Shown: positions 1 to 10,510, counted from the first letter of the stretch. The stretch is DNA of 64,000 nt from Trichomonas vaginalis G3 (GCF_026262505.1 NC_067207.1:2984252-3048251), one strand, 5' to 3'. Numbers and translations: made by a program. Notes: generated by a model not told the origin, from the letters alone.

Positions 1-1
1 A

Positions 2-3000
2 TATTTCCAAGCAATTTGCAAAGACTCTTCTACAGCAAATCTCGTCAAGAGAGTATTAAATGACGATTTGAAAAAGTCCCACGTGTCAACAAGTAATGTT
101 TATCGTAGAAAATGTCTTCCATATACAGAATTTTCTGATTTTCTCTCTTTAATCACTCCATCGTTAATCAGTTCGAGCAACATTACAGAAAACAGTCTTG
201 AATACTGTGCTTTTGTCCTTTTCCACAAACTTATTAAATATTCTGAGTCAACAACCGTGAAAGAGTCATTAATTCGACTTGTTACTAACAGATTCTATAC
301 AGACCATACTAATTCTGCACAAAACATCTTCCCTTACGTTGTAGAATTTCTTTCTTCTCCAAAATTAGCTCCATACGCTGCCAAAATCATCAGCAACACA
401 ATAGAACTCGCACCTGTTGACTCCATCAACTATATCAATACGAAACTACACTCGAATTACTCAAATTTCGAACAAATTGTTCAGAGCACGAACAGCGACG
501 ATAGCGTCATTGCCGCCTTCATAACAGTGGCCAGGAACATGAACAGCTTGTATTTCAAGTACAAAAGCCCTGTAAAAGAGATTCCAAGTTTTACGAATTT
601 TATTTTGAAAGATACGTTCCATATGATCGTCCATCATAAGTTCCAATCGAAGTACAACAAGTGGAAGATCCTCAAATCCCTTGTAGATGCTTGCAAAGAC
701 TTATTAGATACTGATGATTCTTTTTGTGACATGATTCATCAGTCAGAGACCTTCTCATCCGCATTGTTATCCCTTATAACAGTATCCGCTGCAGCCATTA
801 ACCCCAACGATCAGCAGAACCAGACAGATCAAGTTTATGTCGACAGAGTTGACGTAAACTACCCACTTGAATGCGAGATATCAACTCTTAAGTTCCTCAA
901 GATCGTTTTGTCCAGATATCTTGAGAAAAACAAGGAACTTTCTCCTTTATGCAAATTATTCTTCAACACGAAGAGCGACGTCAGCGGAATCTTCTCTACA
1001 TTGATCGGTTTCTTGGCCGTGCAGCTTCCTGGAGGAAGTTCTGAAGAATTGGCCGGAATTTCCCTTTCAATTATCGAAATTCTTTGCAAGATCGCCGCAA
1101 TGATGAAGGATGTCTCCGTAGATGCTTATTACCCTGAAGAAAAACAGAAAATTTTGAACCAAATCGCAAAAGGAAATTTGATCGACGATTCAAGTGGAAA
1201 TCATTATATTTCGATGCTTGACTTCATAGCCAACACACTGATGACGCAGCCGGCCTTCGCGTTCTCTTTTGTCCAACACACGGCGAAATCAATTTTCCAA
1301 TCAATGATTAAAGCCAAGAAAATCGAAAAATTCGAAGATTCAAGGCTTCTTCTTAGTCTATCAAGACTTATCGCCAACATGTATAGGAAATTGTCCGCAA
1401 ATTCAAAGACATTAAAGGAAATTGCGGGAAGTGACACAAAATCTGACTTCTGGAGCCAGGCAAAGAAGATTATTAAGCTTGATGACCAGAATCCTGATCC
1501 AAATATCATTTTGGCCCAATCTTTCTTGATGCAAGCTCATTTATGTTATCTTTGCTCCCACGTCGGCCAAGCGAAGGCAGAAATCGACGATATAGGAGTC
1601 ACAAACATGATCCGTTCTGTTGTTAATAAGTTATCTCTTACAAAAATTGAGATATCCGAAGAATTAAAGCTCGAAATCGACTTATCTAAGTTCCATAAGG
1701 ACAGGCATGAGTACGGCGATGATTATTACGTTGATATCGACTTACTTAAATTTTATTATGAAGATATCGACCAAAAATTTGTTGAAGAACTCAAGAAATT
1801 TAACAAAGACTTGTCGGTAATTGATGCAACAACACAATATATATCGACGATCATCGATTATATTAAGCTTTATGCCTTAATTGACCCAGATTCTCCGAAA
1901 TTCAATGAAGATGGAAAGAGTTACGACCATAAGGAGTTGATTGAGTTAGTTAAGAATGTAATGAATAACAATCTCCCAGAAAGTTTGATTACAACTGTTT
2001 CTAAACTCGGATTACTTTTAATTACAAACTTTACGGGCGGTTTCTGGGATTTCGTTAATACAGACTATCTCAAATCATTCAACAGGTACCTCAAGAAACA
2101 TAAAACTCCAGCAGTTTTAGAGTTATTGAACGCAAGCCTTGGAATTTCAGAAAATAGAGTTTATAGTCAAGCTGATTTAAGGGCAGACCATTCTGACTCT
2201 GACTATCCTAATTTGAAGTTCCACCAGCTTGAAAAACTCTTTGATAAATGTGTTCAAATTTTAATAAGCGACAAACTTGAAATTGCAGCTGATTGCCTCA
2301 TAAACCTTGCAATTAAACTCAACTGCTTCCAGCAATTCCTTCAAAATCCAGAGAGAATTGCATTATTAACTCATGCTTGCCATTTATTAATTTCTGATGA
2401 CGTAATTGGCTCCAAATTGGTTATTGCACTTTCCGTATTGTGTAATGAAGCCAACAGAGCCAATGATCTTGCAAATTCTGGTATTTTAGACTCAATTTTG
2501 GAAATTAAACTTCCAAAGAATTCTCTTGTCTGGCCACCATTATTCAAACTCATAAGTGGACTTCCAATAGCTCACGATTATGCAGCAAACTTCGCTAAAT
2601 CCTATCTTCCAATTATTAATTTCTTCTTGAGCGAAACAACGACATCGTATCAGATCCAGAACTACTTAACAACACTTCTCTTCAACATGCATGGCCATTT
2701 TAACGAGCTAAGCCATGAAAATCCTTATGCTTTCAACGGATTGATGCAATTAGTGTTTATTAGAATGAAAAAGGCACTTGCTGATATCAGAGATGTTACC
2801 ATGAGTAAGGAAGAGAAGTATTCCCAGTGGAAAACCTTGTTAAACTGCTTAATGATCTTCAATGCTCAATTTGACTTCCCAGAAACAGAAATTCCTGGAT
2901 TTTCTGATAATGCGGAGAATAAGAACCAGAGTTTTGAGATTGTTAAGAGAATCTTGGACCATTTCGGAAAAATCCTCCAAGATAACAAGTTTAACATTGA

Positions 3001-3265
3001 TTTACTTCCTCTTTTCTTGATGATATACGAGACATCAACAAGTTTGTTCATTGGTTTGATCATGATGACGAATAATCTGAATGAATCTACAAATGAAGAC
3101 GCAATTTCGTCATTCAAGGCCATGACAGAACTTGTTACAAAGAATGTTAAGGTATTGATGCAGAATGTTATTGATGAATCGGAGAAACAAAGAATTGGTC
3201 ATGCAATCACTTTTTTAGAAGTTGCTGCTACGTTTGATCCATCTCGTAATGAATTATCCAAATAA
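2..3265 (+). CDS. Large alpha-helical solenoid protein, 5' end outside the window
   Basis: The frame is open from base 2, so the gene begins left of the window; the TTG at 68 is not a real start. About 1,087 C-terminal residues are visible, ending at a TAA. The sequence is almost wholly amphipathic helix with Leu/Ile-rich helix pairs, as in HEAT/ARM-type solenoids, and I see no catalytic motif or membrane segment. The general layout (very long, helical, scattered FW and LNLAIKLN-type helices) recalls scaffold nucleoporins of the Nup188/Nup205 class, but I cannot show that from motifs, so the family is a guess. The coding region is certain; the function is not. The next gene starts about 490 bases downstream on the same strand. 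Confidence 0.85.
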   Translation, partial: YFQAICKDSSTANLVKRVLNDDLKKSHVSTSNVYRRKCLPYTEFSDFLSLITPSLISSSNITENSLEYCAFVLFHKLIKYSESTTVKESLIRLVTNRFYTDHTNSAQNIFPYVVEFLSSPKLAPYAAKIISNTIELAPVDSINYINTKLHSNYSNFEQIVQSTNSDDSVIAAFITVARNMNSLYFKYKSPVKEIPSFTNFILKDTFHMIVHHKFQSKYNKWKILKSLVDACKDLLDTDDSFCDMIHQSETFSSALLSLITVSAAAINPNDQQNQTDQVYVDRVDVNYPLECEISTLKFLKIVLSRYLEKNKELSPLCKLFFNTKSDVSGIFSTLIGFLAVQLPGGSSEELAGISLSIIEILCKIAAMMKDVSVDAYYPEEKQKILNQIAKGNLIDDSSGNHYISMLDFIANTLMTQPAFAFSFVQHTAKSIFQSMIKAKKIEKFEDSRLLLSLSRLIANMYRKLSANSKTLKEIAGSDTKSDFWSQAKKIIKLDDQNPDPNIILAQSFLMQAHLCYLCSHVGQAKAEIDDIGVTNMIRSVVNKLSLTKIEISEELKLEIDLSKFHKDRHEYGDDYYVDIDLLKFYYEDIDQKFVEELKKFNKDLSVIDATTQYISTIIDYIKLYALIDPDSPKFNEDGKSYDHKELIELVKNVMNNNLPESLITTVSKLGLLLITNFTGGFWDFVNTDYLKSFNRYLKKHKTPAVLELLNASLGISENRVYSQADLRADHSDSDYPNLKFHQLEKLFDKCVQILISDKLEIAADCLINLAIKLNCFQQFLQNPERIALLTHACHLLISDDVIGSKLVIALSVLCNEANRANDLANSGILDSILEIKLPKNSLVWPPLFKLISGLPIAHDYAANFAKSYLPIINFFLSETTTSYQIQNYLTTLLFNMHGHFNELSHENPYAFNGLMQLVFIRMKKALADIRDVTMSKEEKYSQWKTLLNCLMIFNAQFDFPETEIPGFSDNAENKNQSFEIVKRILDHFGKILQDNKFNIDLLPLFLMIYETSTSLFIGLIMMTNNLNESTNEDAISSFKAMTELVTKNVKVLMQNVIDESEKQRIGHAITFLEVAATFDPSRNELSK

Positions 3266-3739
3266 TTTTTCTTTATTTATATATATTTATATTATTTAAT
3301 AAAAGTATTTTTAAAAAAAAAATAGAAAAACAATAACTATTTTTCTTTTTACTCAAGAGCTTTGGGCTATAATGTTACAGAAGGGCATTACAGATCAAAT
3401 TATAAAAATATATTTGATATTATTGGAGAGTACAAACAGCAACTTAACAAGGTATTTCCAAAATAACCATAGTATGATGTTTGACTAATTGGATTGGCTA
3501 TGTTTCATTGATGAACCTTCAACATTGCTTTGAGTTTTTTAATTTCTATATCTTCCAACGAGACTATAATGTGGAAGAGGGATCTATAGTCAAACTGATT
3601 GTGTAAATGAAGAAAATGCTTCGCTAAGATAGATCCTATAAATATTTGAACTAAATCTGAATTATTCACAAATCTAAAGAAAAATATTGATTAGAACATC
3701 CTACTTTATATAAATTTATATATCAAATATACTTTTGAT
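3266..3739. other. Intergenic, nothing recognised
   Basis: AT-rich spacer of about 470 bases. I see no ORF, RNA gene or repeat. Its last bases form the promoter of the next gene. Confidence 0.6.
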
Positions 3740-3745
3740 TCATTT
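3740..3745 (+). promoter_or_regulatory. Initiator (Inr) of the DYRK-like gene
   Basis: TCATTT matches the trichomonad initiator TCA(+1)Y(T/A)W. A+1 would be 3742, giving a 10-base leader before the ATG at 3752. It decides between the upstream TTG (3749) and the ATG. Confidence 0.6.
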
Positions 3746-3751
3746 TTATTG

Positions 3752-5158
3752 ATGTATATCGATGTTACCATGCCAAAGATGGCAATGACATCGAGAACAC
3801 CAAGACCATCAGTAAGAATTCAACCACCTAAATTTAAAATCAAGGAGCCAACATCACCAAGATTCAGAAATTCAGCAAGATTTCAAAAACAAAACGATCT
3901 TGTACGGCAAACGGCTATAATTCCTAATGCACCAATGTCACCTCAAGATGTAATACAACAGTACTCATGCTTTTTAACTTCTCATGAGTTAACTGAAATT
4001 TTTGGATTCAAAGAAATTTATTATCTAGGGAGACTATCTCAAAAAGTTATTCCACATATAGGATTATCGCACAATAGAGGGTTTGATGATAATAACGGCA
4101 ATCTTAAAGTTAAAATTGATGATCATTTATCATATAGATACCAGATAAAGCAAATTCTTGGTATGAGTGATCATGCAATTACAACATTATCATATGATCA
4201 TAAGATGCGAAGGAATTTTGTTGTGAAAATCATGTCAAGCACTTCATCTTCCTTTGAATTACCAGCTTTAAAGAAATTAAGTTACTCAAAGAATATCGTA
4301 CATCTTTACTCTTCGTTTATATTTAGAAATCATATAATAATGTGCCTTGAAGTTCTTGGAGGAAACGTTTATTCGATTTTATCAGCGAAACCAGATGCTG
4401 CTTCATTAAATTTAGCACGTTCTGTAGGAAAGTGTTTGTTTGCTGCCCTTAATGATTGCCATTCTCAAAAAATTTATCATGGAAAAATAAATTCAAGAAA
4501 TATCTTAGTAGATCCAGCATTAATTCATGCCTCATTCAAATTAGCAGATTTTAGTTCATGTAATCTCTTCGAAAAGTTCAAAAAATCTCCAAAAAGATTA
4601 ATCGAAAGAACTCCCGAAGAAATCCTCGTTTACAAAGCATATCCTGACAAGATAGATATCTGGAATGCAGCTCTAACACTTGCAAACATTGCTCTTGGCA
4701 CTCCTTTGATTCAAGGAAAAAATCCGAAATCAATTATCTTCGAAATCCGAAGAATATCAGGAGAACCACCTCCACAAGTTGCTTCTTCATGCGAGAAACC
4801 TGATCTGCTTGTCATGACTGTTGAAGATACCAAAAAGAAACAGGAAACAATTGTAATAAAAGAAGAAGAAATCCCAATGAATTTGGAACAAAAAGAAACA
4901 GAGGAAGAAGAAGATAATTACGAGGAAGAAGTAGAAGAAATGATAGAAGAAGAGGAAGAAGAAGAGGAAAAGCAACAAGGTGAAATTTTGATACCGAAAA
5001 AGAGAGATTTAATGAAACTTTTTAATGACCAGAACTTTGTTGATTTCCTGTTGAAATGTTTCAGCTGGAAACCAGAGGAAAGGCCAACAGCAAGCCAAAT
5101 ACTTGCCATGCCTTTCTTCGCCGGACTTCCTGAATTGATAAACAAAAAAGGAAAATAA
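3752..5158 (+). CDS. DYRK-family pseudokinase with acidic insert
   Basis: 468 residues. The ATG at 3752 is chosen because an initiator lies 10 bases upstream. A DYRK-type lead-in (DDNNGNLKVKIDDHLSYRY) precedes a kinase fold whose segments line up with DYRK2: FRNHIIMCLEVLG for the hinge, RTPEEILVYKAYPDKIDIWN for the P+1/alpha-F region, and SWKPEERPTASQILAMPFF at the end. Key residues are lost: the glycine loop is LGMSDHAI, the catalytic-loop HCDLKPEN is YHGKINSRN (Asp replaced by Lys245, Lys by Asn247), and DFG is DFS (266-268). Lys159 (VVK) and Asn250 remain. A Glu-rich run at about 375-415 is inserted before alpha-H. Phosphotransfer is unlikely; a scaffold role is inference. The stop is TAAA. 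Confidence 0.85.
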   Translation: MYIDVTMPKMAMTSRTPRPSVRIQPPKFKIKEPTSPRFRNSARFQKQNDLVRQTAIIPNAPMSPQDVIQQYSCFLTSHELTEIFGFKEIYYLGRLSQKVIPHIGLSHNRGFDDNNGNLKVKIDDHLSYRYQIKQILGMSDHAITTLSYDHKMRRNFVVKIMSSTSSSFELPALKKLSYSKNIVHLYSSFIFRNHIIMCLEVLGGNVYSILSAKPDAASLNLARSVGKCLFAALNDCHSQKIYHGKINSRNILVDPALIHASFKLADFSSCNLFEKFKKSPKRLIERTPEEILVYKAYPDKIDIWNAALTLANIALGTPLIQGKNPKSIIFEIRRISGEPPPQVASSCEKPDLLVMTVEDTKKKQETIVIKEEEIPMNLEQKETEEEEDNYEEEVEEMIEEEEEEEEKQQGEILIPKKRDLMKLFNDQNFVDFLLKCFSWKPEERPTASQILAMPFFAGLPELINKKGK

Positions 5159-5495
5159 AAATTTGTTTGTTTGTATTTTAAAACTTAATATTGCCTCTTT
5201 TTTACTCTGTTATTCAATATCATCCTTGAAATCAAAATCATTCAAATGAGATAATGCACAAATGGTAATATTTTGGGAAAATTAAGATAAAAGAATTAAA
5301 TCATTTATAAAACTTATCACAATGATTGGGTAGTAATTCTCATATCCTTTGTTTTTTCATTGTTGATCTTAATTTGTAGCCGAAAAGTTTTCATGCATTC
5401 ACACTATAATGAGAAACTTGGTAATGTAAAGTCCTATCTAAATTCTCGTTTGCTTTGTCTTTCATTTCCTCTACATTTAACTCCAAAACAACATC

Positions 5496-5516
5496 TATCG
5501 GCGCGCCACGCCGATA
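5496..5516. other. GC-rich hairpin upstream of the zinc-finger gene
   Basis: TATCGGCG (5496-5503) pairs perfectly with CGCCGATA (5509-5516) around a 5-base loop. It lies about 80 bases before the ATG at 5594 in a spacer (5159-5593) that is otherwise AT-rich and empty. It could be a cis element or a chance GC patch. Confidence 0.45.
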
Positions 5517-5593
5517 TTCTTTGAAATTTGGTGAGATGTAAACGATAGTTTTTATTTGGTCGGATTATACTGAATTATTTCCATACTGTAAAA

Positions 5594-6991
5594 ATGTCTT
5601 CAACAACACAATTTTCTTTACAAGACCCAAGACTTGAAGAGATATTTCAAGAGCAATGGGGATTAGAAGAAGTAAAAGATATAGAAATAGCGCCAAATCA
5701 AAGACTAAAGTTCATTCGTCTCAAAAGTAATTCAAATACTATCGATACCTACTTAAATCCTGTTCTAAATGACAAGAAACTAGTTATATCATACGATTCT
5801 GTCGGTAATAACTTGATATTTGTATCTAGCGAAATTTGTGCTATAATAGATATGAAAGATCCTTTAGCTCCTTCTGTCAAAGCTTCTCTTTGCAGCTTAA
5901 CTAGGACAAAAATTATCATTTTAGACATTTCTGAGCAAACACAACAAATTCTATCGCGTAATTCTATACAATTAAGCGCTTACATCGTCACGAAAGGCTC
6001 GCAGCAATATAATACTTTCTTGTCTAAAATGAAATCACAGTGCACTGACCAAGTTTACGACTATTTCGAGCAATATAATAAATATATCGTAAATAATGCA
6101 AAGCGCGGCAACCCATTCCCAAGTAAAGTGATTGCATACTTGACAGTATGTTTGTATCCTGCCCTATTTTGCTTGTTTTTAGAAGGAAATAGTGCATTTC
6201 AGCAAGGACAGCTTAAAGAAACACCACCACCAGGAATTCCGCAACCAATGATGCCAAATCCTATGCAGCCGATGCCAAACTTTAACCCAAGAATGCAAAA
6301 TCCGAATATGTATCCAAATTACGCTCCAAACTTCAATCCACAGCCACAAGTATACCATCAATTCAATCCTATGCCACAGTTTCAACCAATGCCAGCTCAA
6401 ATGCCGCAATTCTGTCCAATGCCGGCCCCGCCAAATCAATTTATCCAAGGACCGCATAATTTAGCCCCAATTACTCCACAAGGATTCGCTTTGCCACCAC
6501 CAATCAACAGAATGCAAAGCAGCCCAATGGGACCGCTCAGTCCTCAAATGTTTGCTCAAGCTCCTTCAAATGGTCCTGTTCAGAGCCCCCAGCCAGCTTT
6601 CCATATCAATCCTGCTCTTCTTGCTGCCAATTTAGCCCAACAGAACCAACCAAACCAACAGAAACCTCAGCAGCAACAACAGCCAGAGCAGCCGCGCCAG
6701 GAGCATCCAAAAGTTGCTTCTCCGCCTCCACAAGCTCAATCTGTTCAGGCAAAGTCTCCGCCAGCTTCTCCTCAGCAATCTATTGATATGTCTAAGATAG
6801 CAATAAAGAAGGAAGCAACTGGTGGTGTTACTGATGAGTTCTGGGCCCAATTGGAGAAACTTGAGATTGGATTCAAGGCAAGAGGTGAATTAGATCTCGA
6901 TGGCTTGAAATTTAAATGCGCACTTTGCAAGCAGAAATGCACTTCGCCTGTTTATCTGCTCCAACATATGTGGGAGCATCATAAAGAATAA
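5594..6991 (+). CDS. Pro/Met/Gln-rich protein with one C-terminal C2H2 zinc finger
   Basis: 465 residues from an ATG; no good initiator is visible upstream. Residues 1-200 form a mixed alpha/beta domain I do not recognise. Residues about 205-395 are low complexity and rich in Pro, Met, Asn and Gln (QPMMPNPMQPMPNF-type runs, then poly-Gln/Pro). The last 25 residues carry a classical C2H2 finger: Cys442, Cys445, His458, His462 (C-x2-C-x12-H-x3-H). This layout, a disordered Gln/Pro segment with a terminal finger, resembles transcription or RNA-processing cofactors with a low-complexity activation or assembly region. That role is inference. The stop is TAAA. Confidence 0.8.
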   Translation: MSSTTQFSLQDPRLEEIFQEQWGLEEVKDIEIAPNQRLKFIRLKSNSNTIDTYLNPVLNDKKLVISYDSVGNNLIFVSSEICAIIDMKDPLAPSVKASLCSLTRTKIIILDISEQTQQILSRNSIQLSAYIVTKGSQQYNTFLSKMKSQCTDQVYDYFEQYNKYIVNNAKRGNPFPSKVIAYLTVCLYPALFCLFLEGNSAFQQGQLKETPPPGIPQPMMPNPMQPMPNFNPRMQNPNMYPNYAPNFNPQPQVYHQFNPMPQFQPMPAQMPQFCPMPAPPNQFIQGPHNLAPITPQGFALPPPINRMQSSPMGPLSPQMFAQAPSNGPVQSPQPAFHINPALLAANLAQQNQPNQQKPQQQQQPEQPRQEHPKVASPPPQAQSVQAKSPPASPQQSIDMSKIAIKKEATGGVTDEFWAQLEKLEIGFKARGELDLDGLKFKCALCKQKCTSPVYLLQHMWEHHKE

Positions 6992-7499
6992 AATTGTATA
7001 AAAAATATATAAAATCTTTACATTTTTATAATGAGATGATCTGTTCATATGAATTACTTAACAATATTCAAGTATCAGTTAGATTTGATCAATTTTTGAA
7101 AACAATTGAATACGATTCAAAAAATTTTCCCGTTTTCTTGGCCATAAAGCTCAAAACCGGGACATTTTAGGGCAATATTTTATCTCAACAAGCAATCCAA
7201 CTGATGTAAAATCTGTTATCAAAATTAGGAAACCTCACGGAAATAAAATCCTCAAAGAAGAGCGTATAAAAAATTAAACGAGCCTATGAGTTTTTGATGA
7301 AAATGGGCGGATGTAATAAACGATAAATAATAAAACAATTATAAAAAAAACTGTCGACCAGTTCATCTTGACACTTATCATATAATTTTCATCCTGAATA
7401 ATGGTTAAATAAAAGCGTATAAAATTTCCCCATCTCACATCTGGTCACACCTTTTCAATTTAAATTCAAAACGTTCATTTCTTTCAAAATGAAGGGAGC
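6992..7499. other. Intergenic, nothing recognised
   Basis: AT-rich spacer without a supported gene; the last 60 bases lie next to the cyclophilin promoter. An ATG at 7489 opens a different frame and lies upstream of the presumed initiator, so it was not used. Confidence 0.5.
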
Positions 7500-7505
7500 T
7501 CACTT
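7500..7505 (+). promoter_or_regulatory. Initiator (Inr) of the cyclophilin gene
   Basis: TCACTT matches the trichomonad Inr, with A+1 at 7502 and a 30-base leader to the ATG at 7532. A second TCATTT lies at 7475-7480, so alternative start sites are possible. Confidence 0.5.
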
Positions 7506-7531
7506 TTGTCACCTTTTAGCACTTTCGAAAA

Positions 7532-8050
7532 ATGTCTTCACGCCCACGTGTCTTCTTCGATATTGGAATCAACAACCAACCAGCCGGCCGTATTGTTTTC
7601 GAACTCTACTCCGACATTGTTCCAAAGACAGCCGAGAACTTCCGCTGCCTTTGCACAGGTGAAAAGGGCACAGGCAAGTCTGGCAAGCCACTCCACTACA
7701 AGGGCTGCGCTTTCCACCGTATCATCCCACAGTTCATGATCCAGGGTGGTGACTTCACACTCGGCAACGGCTGCGGTGGTGAATCCATCTACGGCGCTAA
7801 GTTCGCTGATGAGAACTTCAAGGCCAAGCACACAAGACCAGGTCTTCTTTCCATGGCTAACGCTGGTCCAAACACAAACGGCTCCCAGTTCTTCATCACA
7901 ACAGTCCCATGCCCATGGCTCGATGGCAAGCACTGCGTTTTCGGCGAAGTCGTCGAGGGTATGGATGTTGTCAAGGCCCTCGAAAAGTGCGGCTCTGATC
8001 AGGGCAAGACAAGCAAGAAGTGTGTCATCACAGATTGCGGCCAGCTTTAA
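7532..8050 (+). CDS. Cyclophilin A-type peptidyl-prolyl isomerase
   Basis: 172 residues, the size of a single-domain cytosolic cyclophilin. It catalyses cis-trans isomerisation of prolyl bonds and is the usual cyclosporin target. The family core is intact: [47 protein letters not shown] with the catalytic Arg, [13 protein letters not shown], and [19 protein letters not shown] with the Trp linked to cyclosporin binding. There is no signal peptide or C-terminal extension. Codons are strongly GC-ending (AAG, CTC, TTC) compared with the flanking genes, which fits high expression. Confidence 0.96.
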   Translation: MSSRPRVFFDIGINNQPAGRIVFELYSDIVPKTAENFRCLCTGEKGTGKSGKPLHYKGCAFHRIIPQFMIQGGDFTLGNGCGGESIYGAKFADENFKAKHTRPGLLSMANAGPNTNGSQFFITTVPCPWLDGKHCVFGEVVEGMDVVKALEKCGSDQGKTSKKCVITDCGQL

Positions 8051-8502
8051 GAAATTTACTTAAAGTCATCCGTTTAATTATTTAACTTACTTTTCTTTTT
8101 CGCTTTTTTTCATTATTATTTTACATTTTTAGATCAGATATCTGATCCGATATCTTTTGTCTTTTCTTATTCTTGATTCACTATGATATTCTCTGGTTTC
8201 AATTTCTTACAGTATTGGTCGCGCATCGTTGAATAAATCTTATTCAAAATATTGATTCTTAGCGATACCGTTTAAAATTGCCTACATACGTTAAGAATGT
8301 TAATGTATTGGTACAATATATTAAAAATAGTTTATTAATTTGATGTTCTAGCTCAAATTGTTGGAATTTTTTTTATATTTTTTATAATATTAGCATTTTA
8401 CAAGGAAAAAACTCTCGAATTTTCTCGATGAAAAATAAGTTTAAACTGCCGAAGCTTTACTTTTTATAAACAAAACAAAAAATAATAAAATTTTTAATAA
8501 AA
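8051..8502. other. Convergent intergenic spacer
   Basis: About 450 AT-rich bases between two converging genes. A short palindromic stretch (AGATCAGATATCTGATC, about 8131-8147) lies about 80 bases after the cyclophilin stop. I see nothing else. Confidence 0.45.
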
Positions 8503-9921
8503 TTACATCTCATCATCTTCCAACTTTGAAACTGCACTGTTGAATGATTTCCTGATGAATGTCTTATGAAGAACATTATACTGGCCAGGTCCTGGTGTAT
8601 TATCCGCTGTTTTTGTGTCTCTATCCAGTTTGGAAATGGTAACTCCCTTTCCATTGGACGTTGGAAGGATACTTTGATAAGCGGTCGGATCCGGATTTTC
8701 CATCTGTGTCCTATTAATCCAAGTTTCTCCGCCAGTTCTCTCCGAAATTGCGATAGGAACTTGTCTGCTAGTGTCAGTGATGAGCGGTGTGTACCTTCCT
8801 GGGCCAGGAACTTCAGTTGATGGATCAGATACTCTTGAAACTTTACTTGCAAAGACAGACGATGGTCTGTTTGTATTTCCGAGTAATGATTTGGTTGTTT
8901 TATACTGTCCTGGGCCTGGAAATTCCATTGAGTTTGATTTGATTGGATTTAATCGGGAATGGATCTTTGCAGAGTTAGTCATCGATGGTATATCGCGGAT
9001 AGAGTATGTTCCTGGGCCTGGAGTATCACTAGTAATGTCAAGGAACTTACGTTTGGCACGAACTCCGAAACATGAGTTATCGTAGTATTCCTGAGGTAGT
9101 TTGGATGTTCTGTAGTATGTTGCTGGGCCTGGAGTACTTGATGATACTTGAAATACATCTCTTTTATCGCCAGATCTGAATTGAGAAGTTGGACGACCAA
9201 CTAACGATTCGTCAACCCAAGGAGCTGGAGAGATGAACTCAGCAACATCTGATTGTGGTTGAGAAGGAGATAGTGTCCTTGCGATTTGTGGTAATAACTT
9301 TCTTTTGTTAACTATATCAGGATTGTATTCTCCTGGGCCTGGTTGTGAGCTTCTTGCTTGGAAAATGTCACGGCCTGCATGCTGATCCAATGAAACTTTA
9401 ATCGAAGTGTCAACTTTATAAATTGGGTCGTAAGTTCCAGGTCCTAAATCTTCTGGTTTGCTCTCTGGTTCTTTGATGGGAACCCAATCGCCGTTTTTGT
9501 TTGTTGTGTATCCTTTTATTCCTTTTTGTCCAAAAAATGTTGTCATTGGACGATTTTTTGGCATTGTTCGCTTGTAAATCTGTTTTTTAGCTTTGACTTG
9601 ACCCCATTGATTAATGTTTGAGTAGAGAGTTGGATCTGGAGTTTTCTGTGGATCAAAAAATGATCTTTTAGTTCCGGAATGAAAAACGGATGTGATTTTT
9701 ATATCGTTATCAAGTAATGTTACATTATAAGAGCCTGGTGGTGGAACTTGATCTTTTGGTGGAACAAAGAGTATACGATCAGATTTTGCTCCAAATGGAG
9801 CTTTCAATGCCCTTTTATTTCCTAAAACTGGAGTAATATCGTAGAGGCCAGGACCAACATTCTCGGGCGTGTTCTTGATTTCGTTATCGAATTTCCTTTC
9901 GCTAACTTGTGCCCAAGTCAT
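8503..9921 (-). CDS. STPG/SHIPPO-type PG-rich repeat protein (flagellar)
   Basis: 472 residues from an ATG at 9921. About ten PGPGxY-type motifs are spaced 30-60 residues apart: VGPGLYD (22-28), PPPGSYN (60-66), LGPGTYDP, PGPGEYNP, TPGPATYY, TPGPGTYS, FPGPGQYK, VPGPGRYT, NPDPTAYQ and TPGPGQYN near the C-terminus. This is the sperm-tail PG-rich (STPG/SHIPPO) repeat found in ciliary and flagellar proteins, several of which are microtubule inner proteins. A role in the axonemes of trichomonad flagella is a reasonable inference. The DNA repeat CCTGGGCCTGG is visible on the plus strand at each motif. No transmembrane segment is present. Confidence 0.9.
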   Translation of the reverse strand: MTWAQVSERKFDNEIKNTPENVGPGLYDITPVLGNKRALKAPFGAKSDRILFVPPKDQVPPPGSYNVTLLDNDIKITSVFHSGTKRSFFDPQKTPDPTLYSNINQWGQVKAKKQIYKRTMPKNRPMTTFFGQKGIKGYTTNKNGDWVPIKEPESKPEDLGPGTYDPIYKVDTSIKVSLDQHAGRDIFQARSSQPGPGEYNPDIVNKRKLLPQIARTLSPSQPQSDVAEFISPAPWVDESLVGRPTSQFRSGDKRDVFQVSSSTPGPATYYRTSKLPQEYYDNSCFGVRAKRKFLDITSDTPGPGTYSIRDIPSMTNSAKIHSRLNPIKSNSMEFPGPGQYKTTKSLLGNTNRPSSVFASKVSRVSDPSTEVPGPGRYTPLITDTSRQVPIAISERTGGETWINRTQMENPDPTAYQSILPTSNGKGVTISKLDRDTKTADNTPGPGQYNVLHKTFIRKSFNSAVSKLEDDEM

Positions 9922-10510
9922 TGTTCCAGAGCGGAAATTAACACGTTAGCGGTTATTAATTGAGATTTTGAGCAACAAAAGTGACAATTAATTACATTTG
10001 ATATTTTTATGCTTGAAATAATGATTTCATATTCTAAGTGAATCAGTTTTCTAATAAAAATGTGAGAATAAACGTTTTTGTAAATTGATGGAAACAAATC
10101 TTACTCTTGTTAAACCATAAAAAGGTGCTTATAAATGTTTTCGTATAGATATCACAATGAATATAGTTGTGATTCTTAATCCCTACTTTATTCGAATAAA
10201 ATATTGAATTATCTGATATGAATTACGTATTGATGGTATATGTAACTGCGCATAATCTGTTTAATACAATTATGAAAGGTATGGCATATTATTTGGAAAT
10301 ATGATGGAAATCTTATTTAATGACTTCAAACTCTATCATTATAAAACGAAACTCTATTTTTTCAAAAGTTAAGATAAGCCATCTCGTTATTCCTTTCATA
10401 TTTGAATCTTCGTATAAAATTTCATCTAAATAGTTGAGGAAATGATATAAATGATATGAGTTTGTTGCCTTAGCCAATTTTGTTAAAATATTAGCACTGA
10501 ACTCATCAAA
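9922..10510. other. Divergent intergenic spacer, nothing recognised
   Basis: About 590 AT-rich bases between two divergent genes. No ORF, RNA gene or repeat is evident. Confidence 0.5.

Noticed and set aside
7538-7933. 131-codon minus-strand ORF over the cyclophilin gene
   Set aside because: Shadow of the strongly biased codons of the cyclophilin gene on the other strand.
8771-9085. 104-codon plus-strand ORF opposite the STPG gene
   Set aside because: Its repeated PGPG-like motif is only the antisense reading of the CCTGGGCCTGG repeat.
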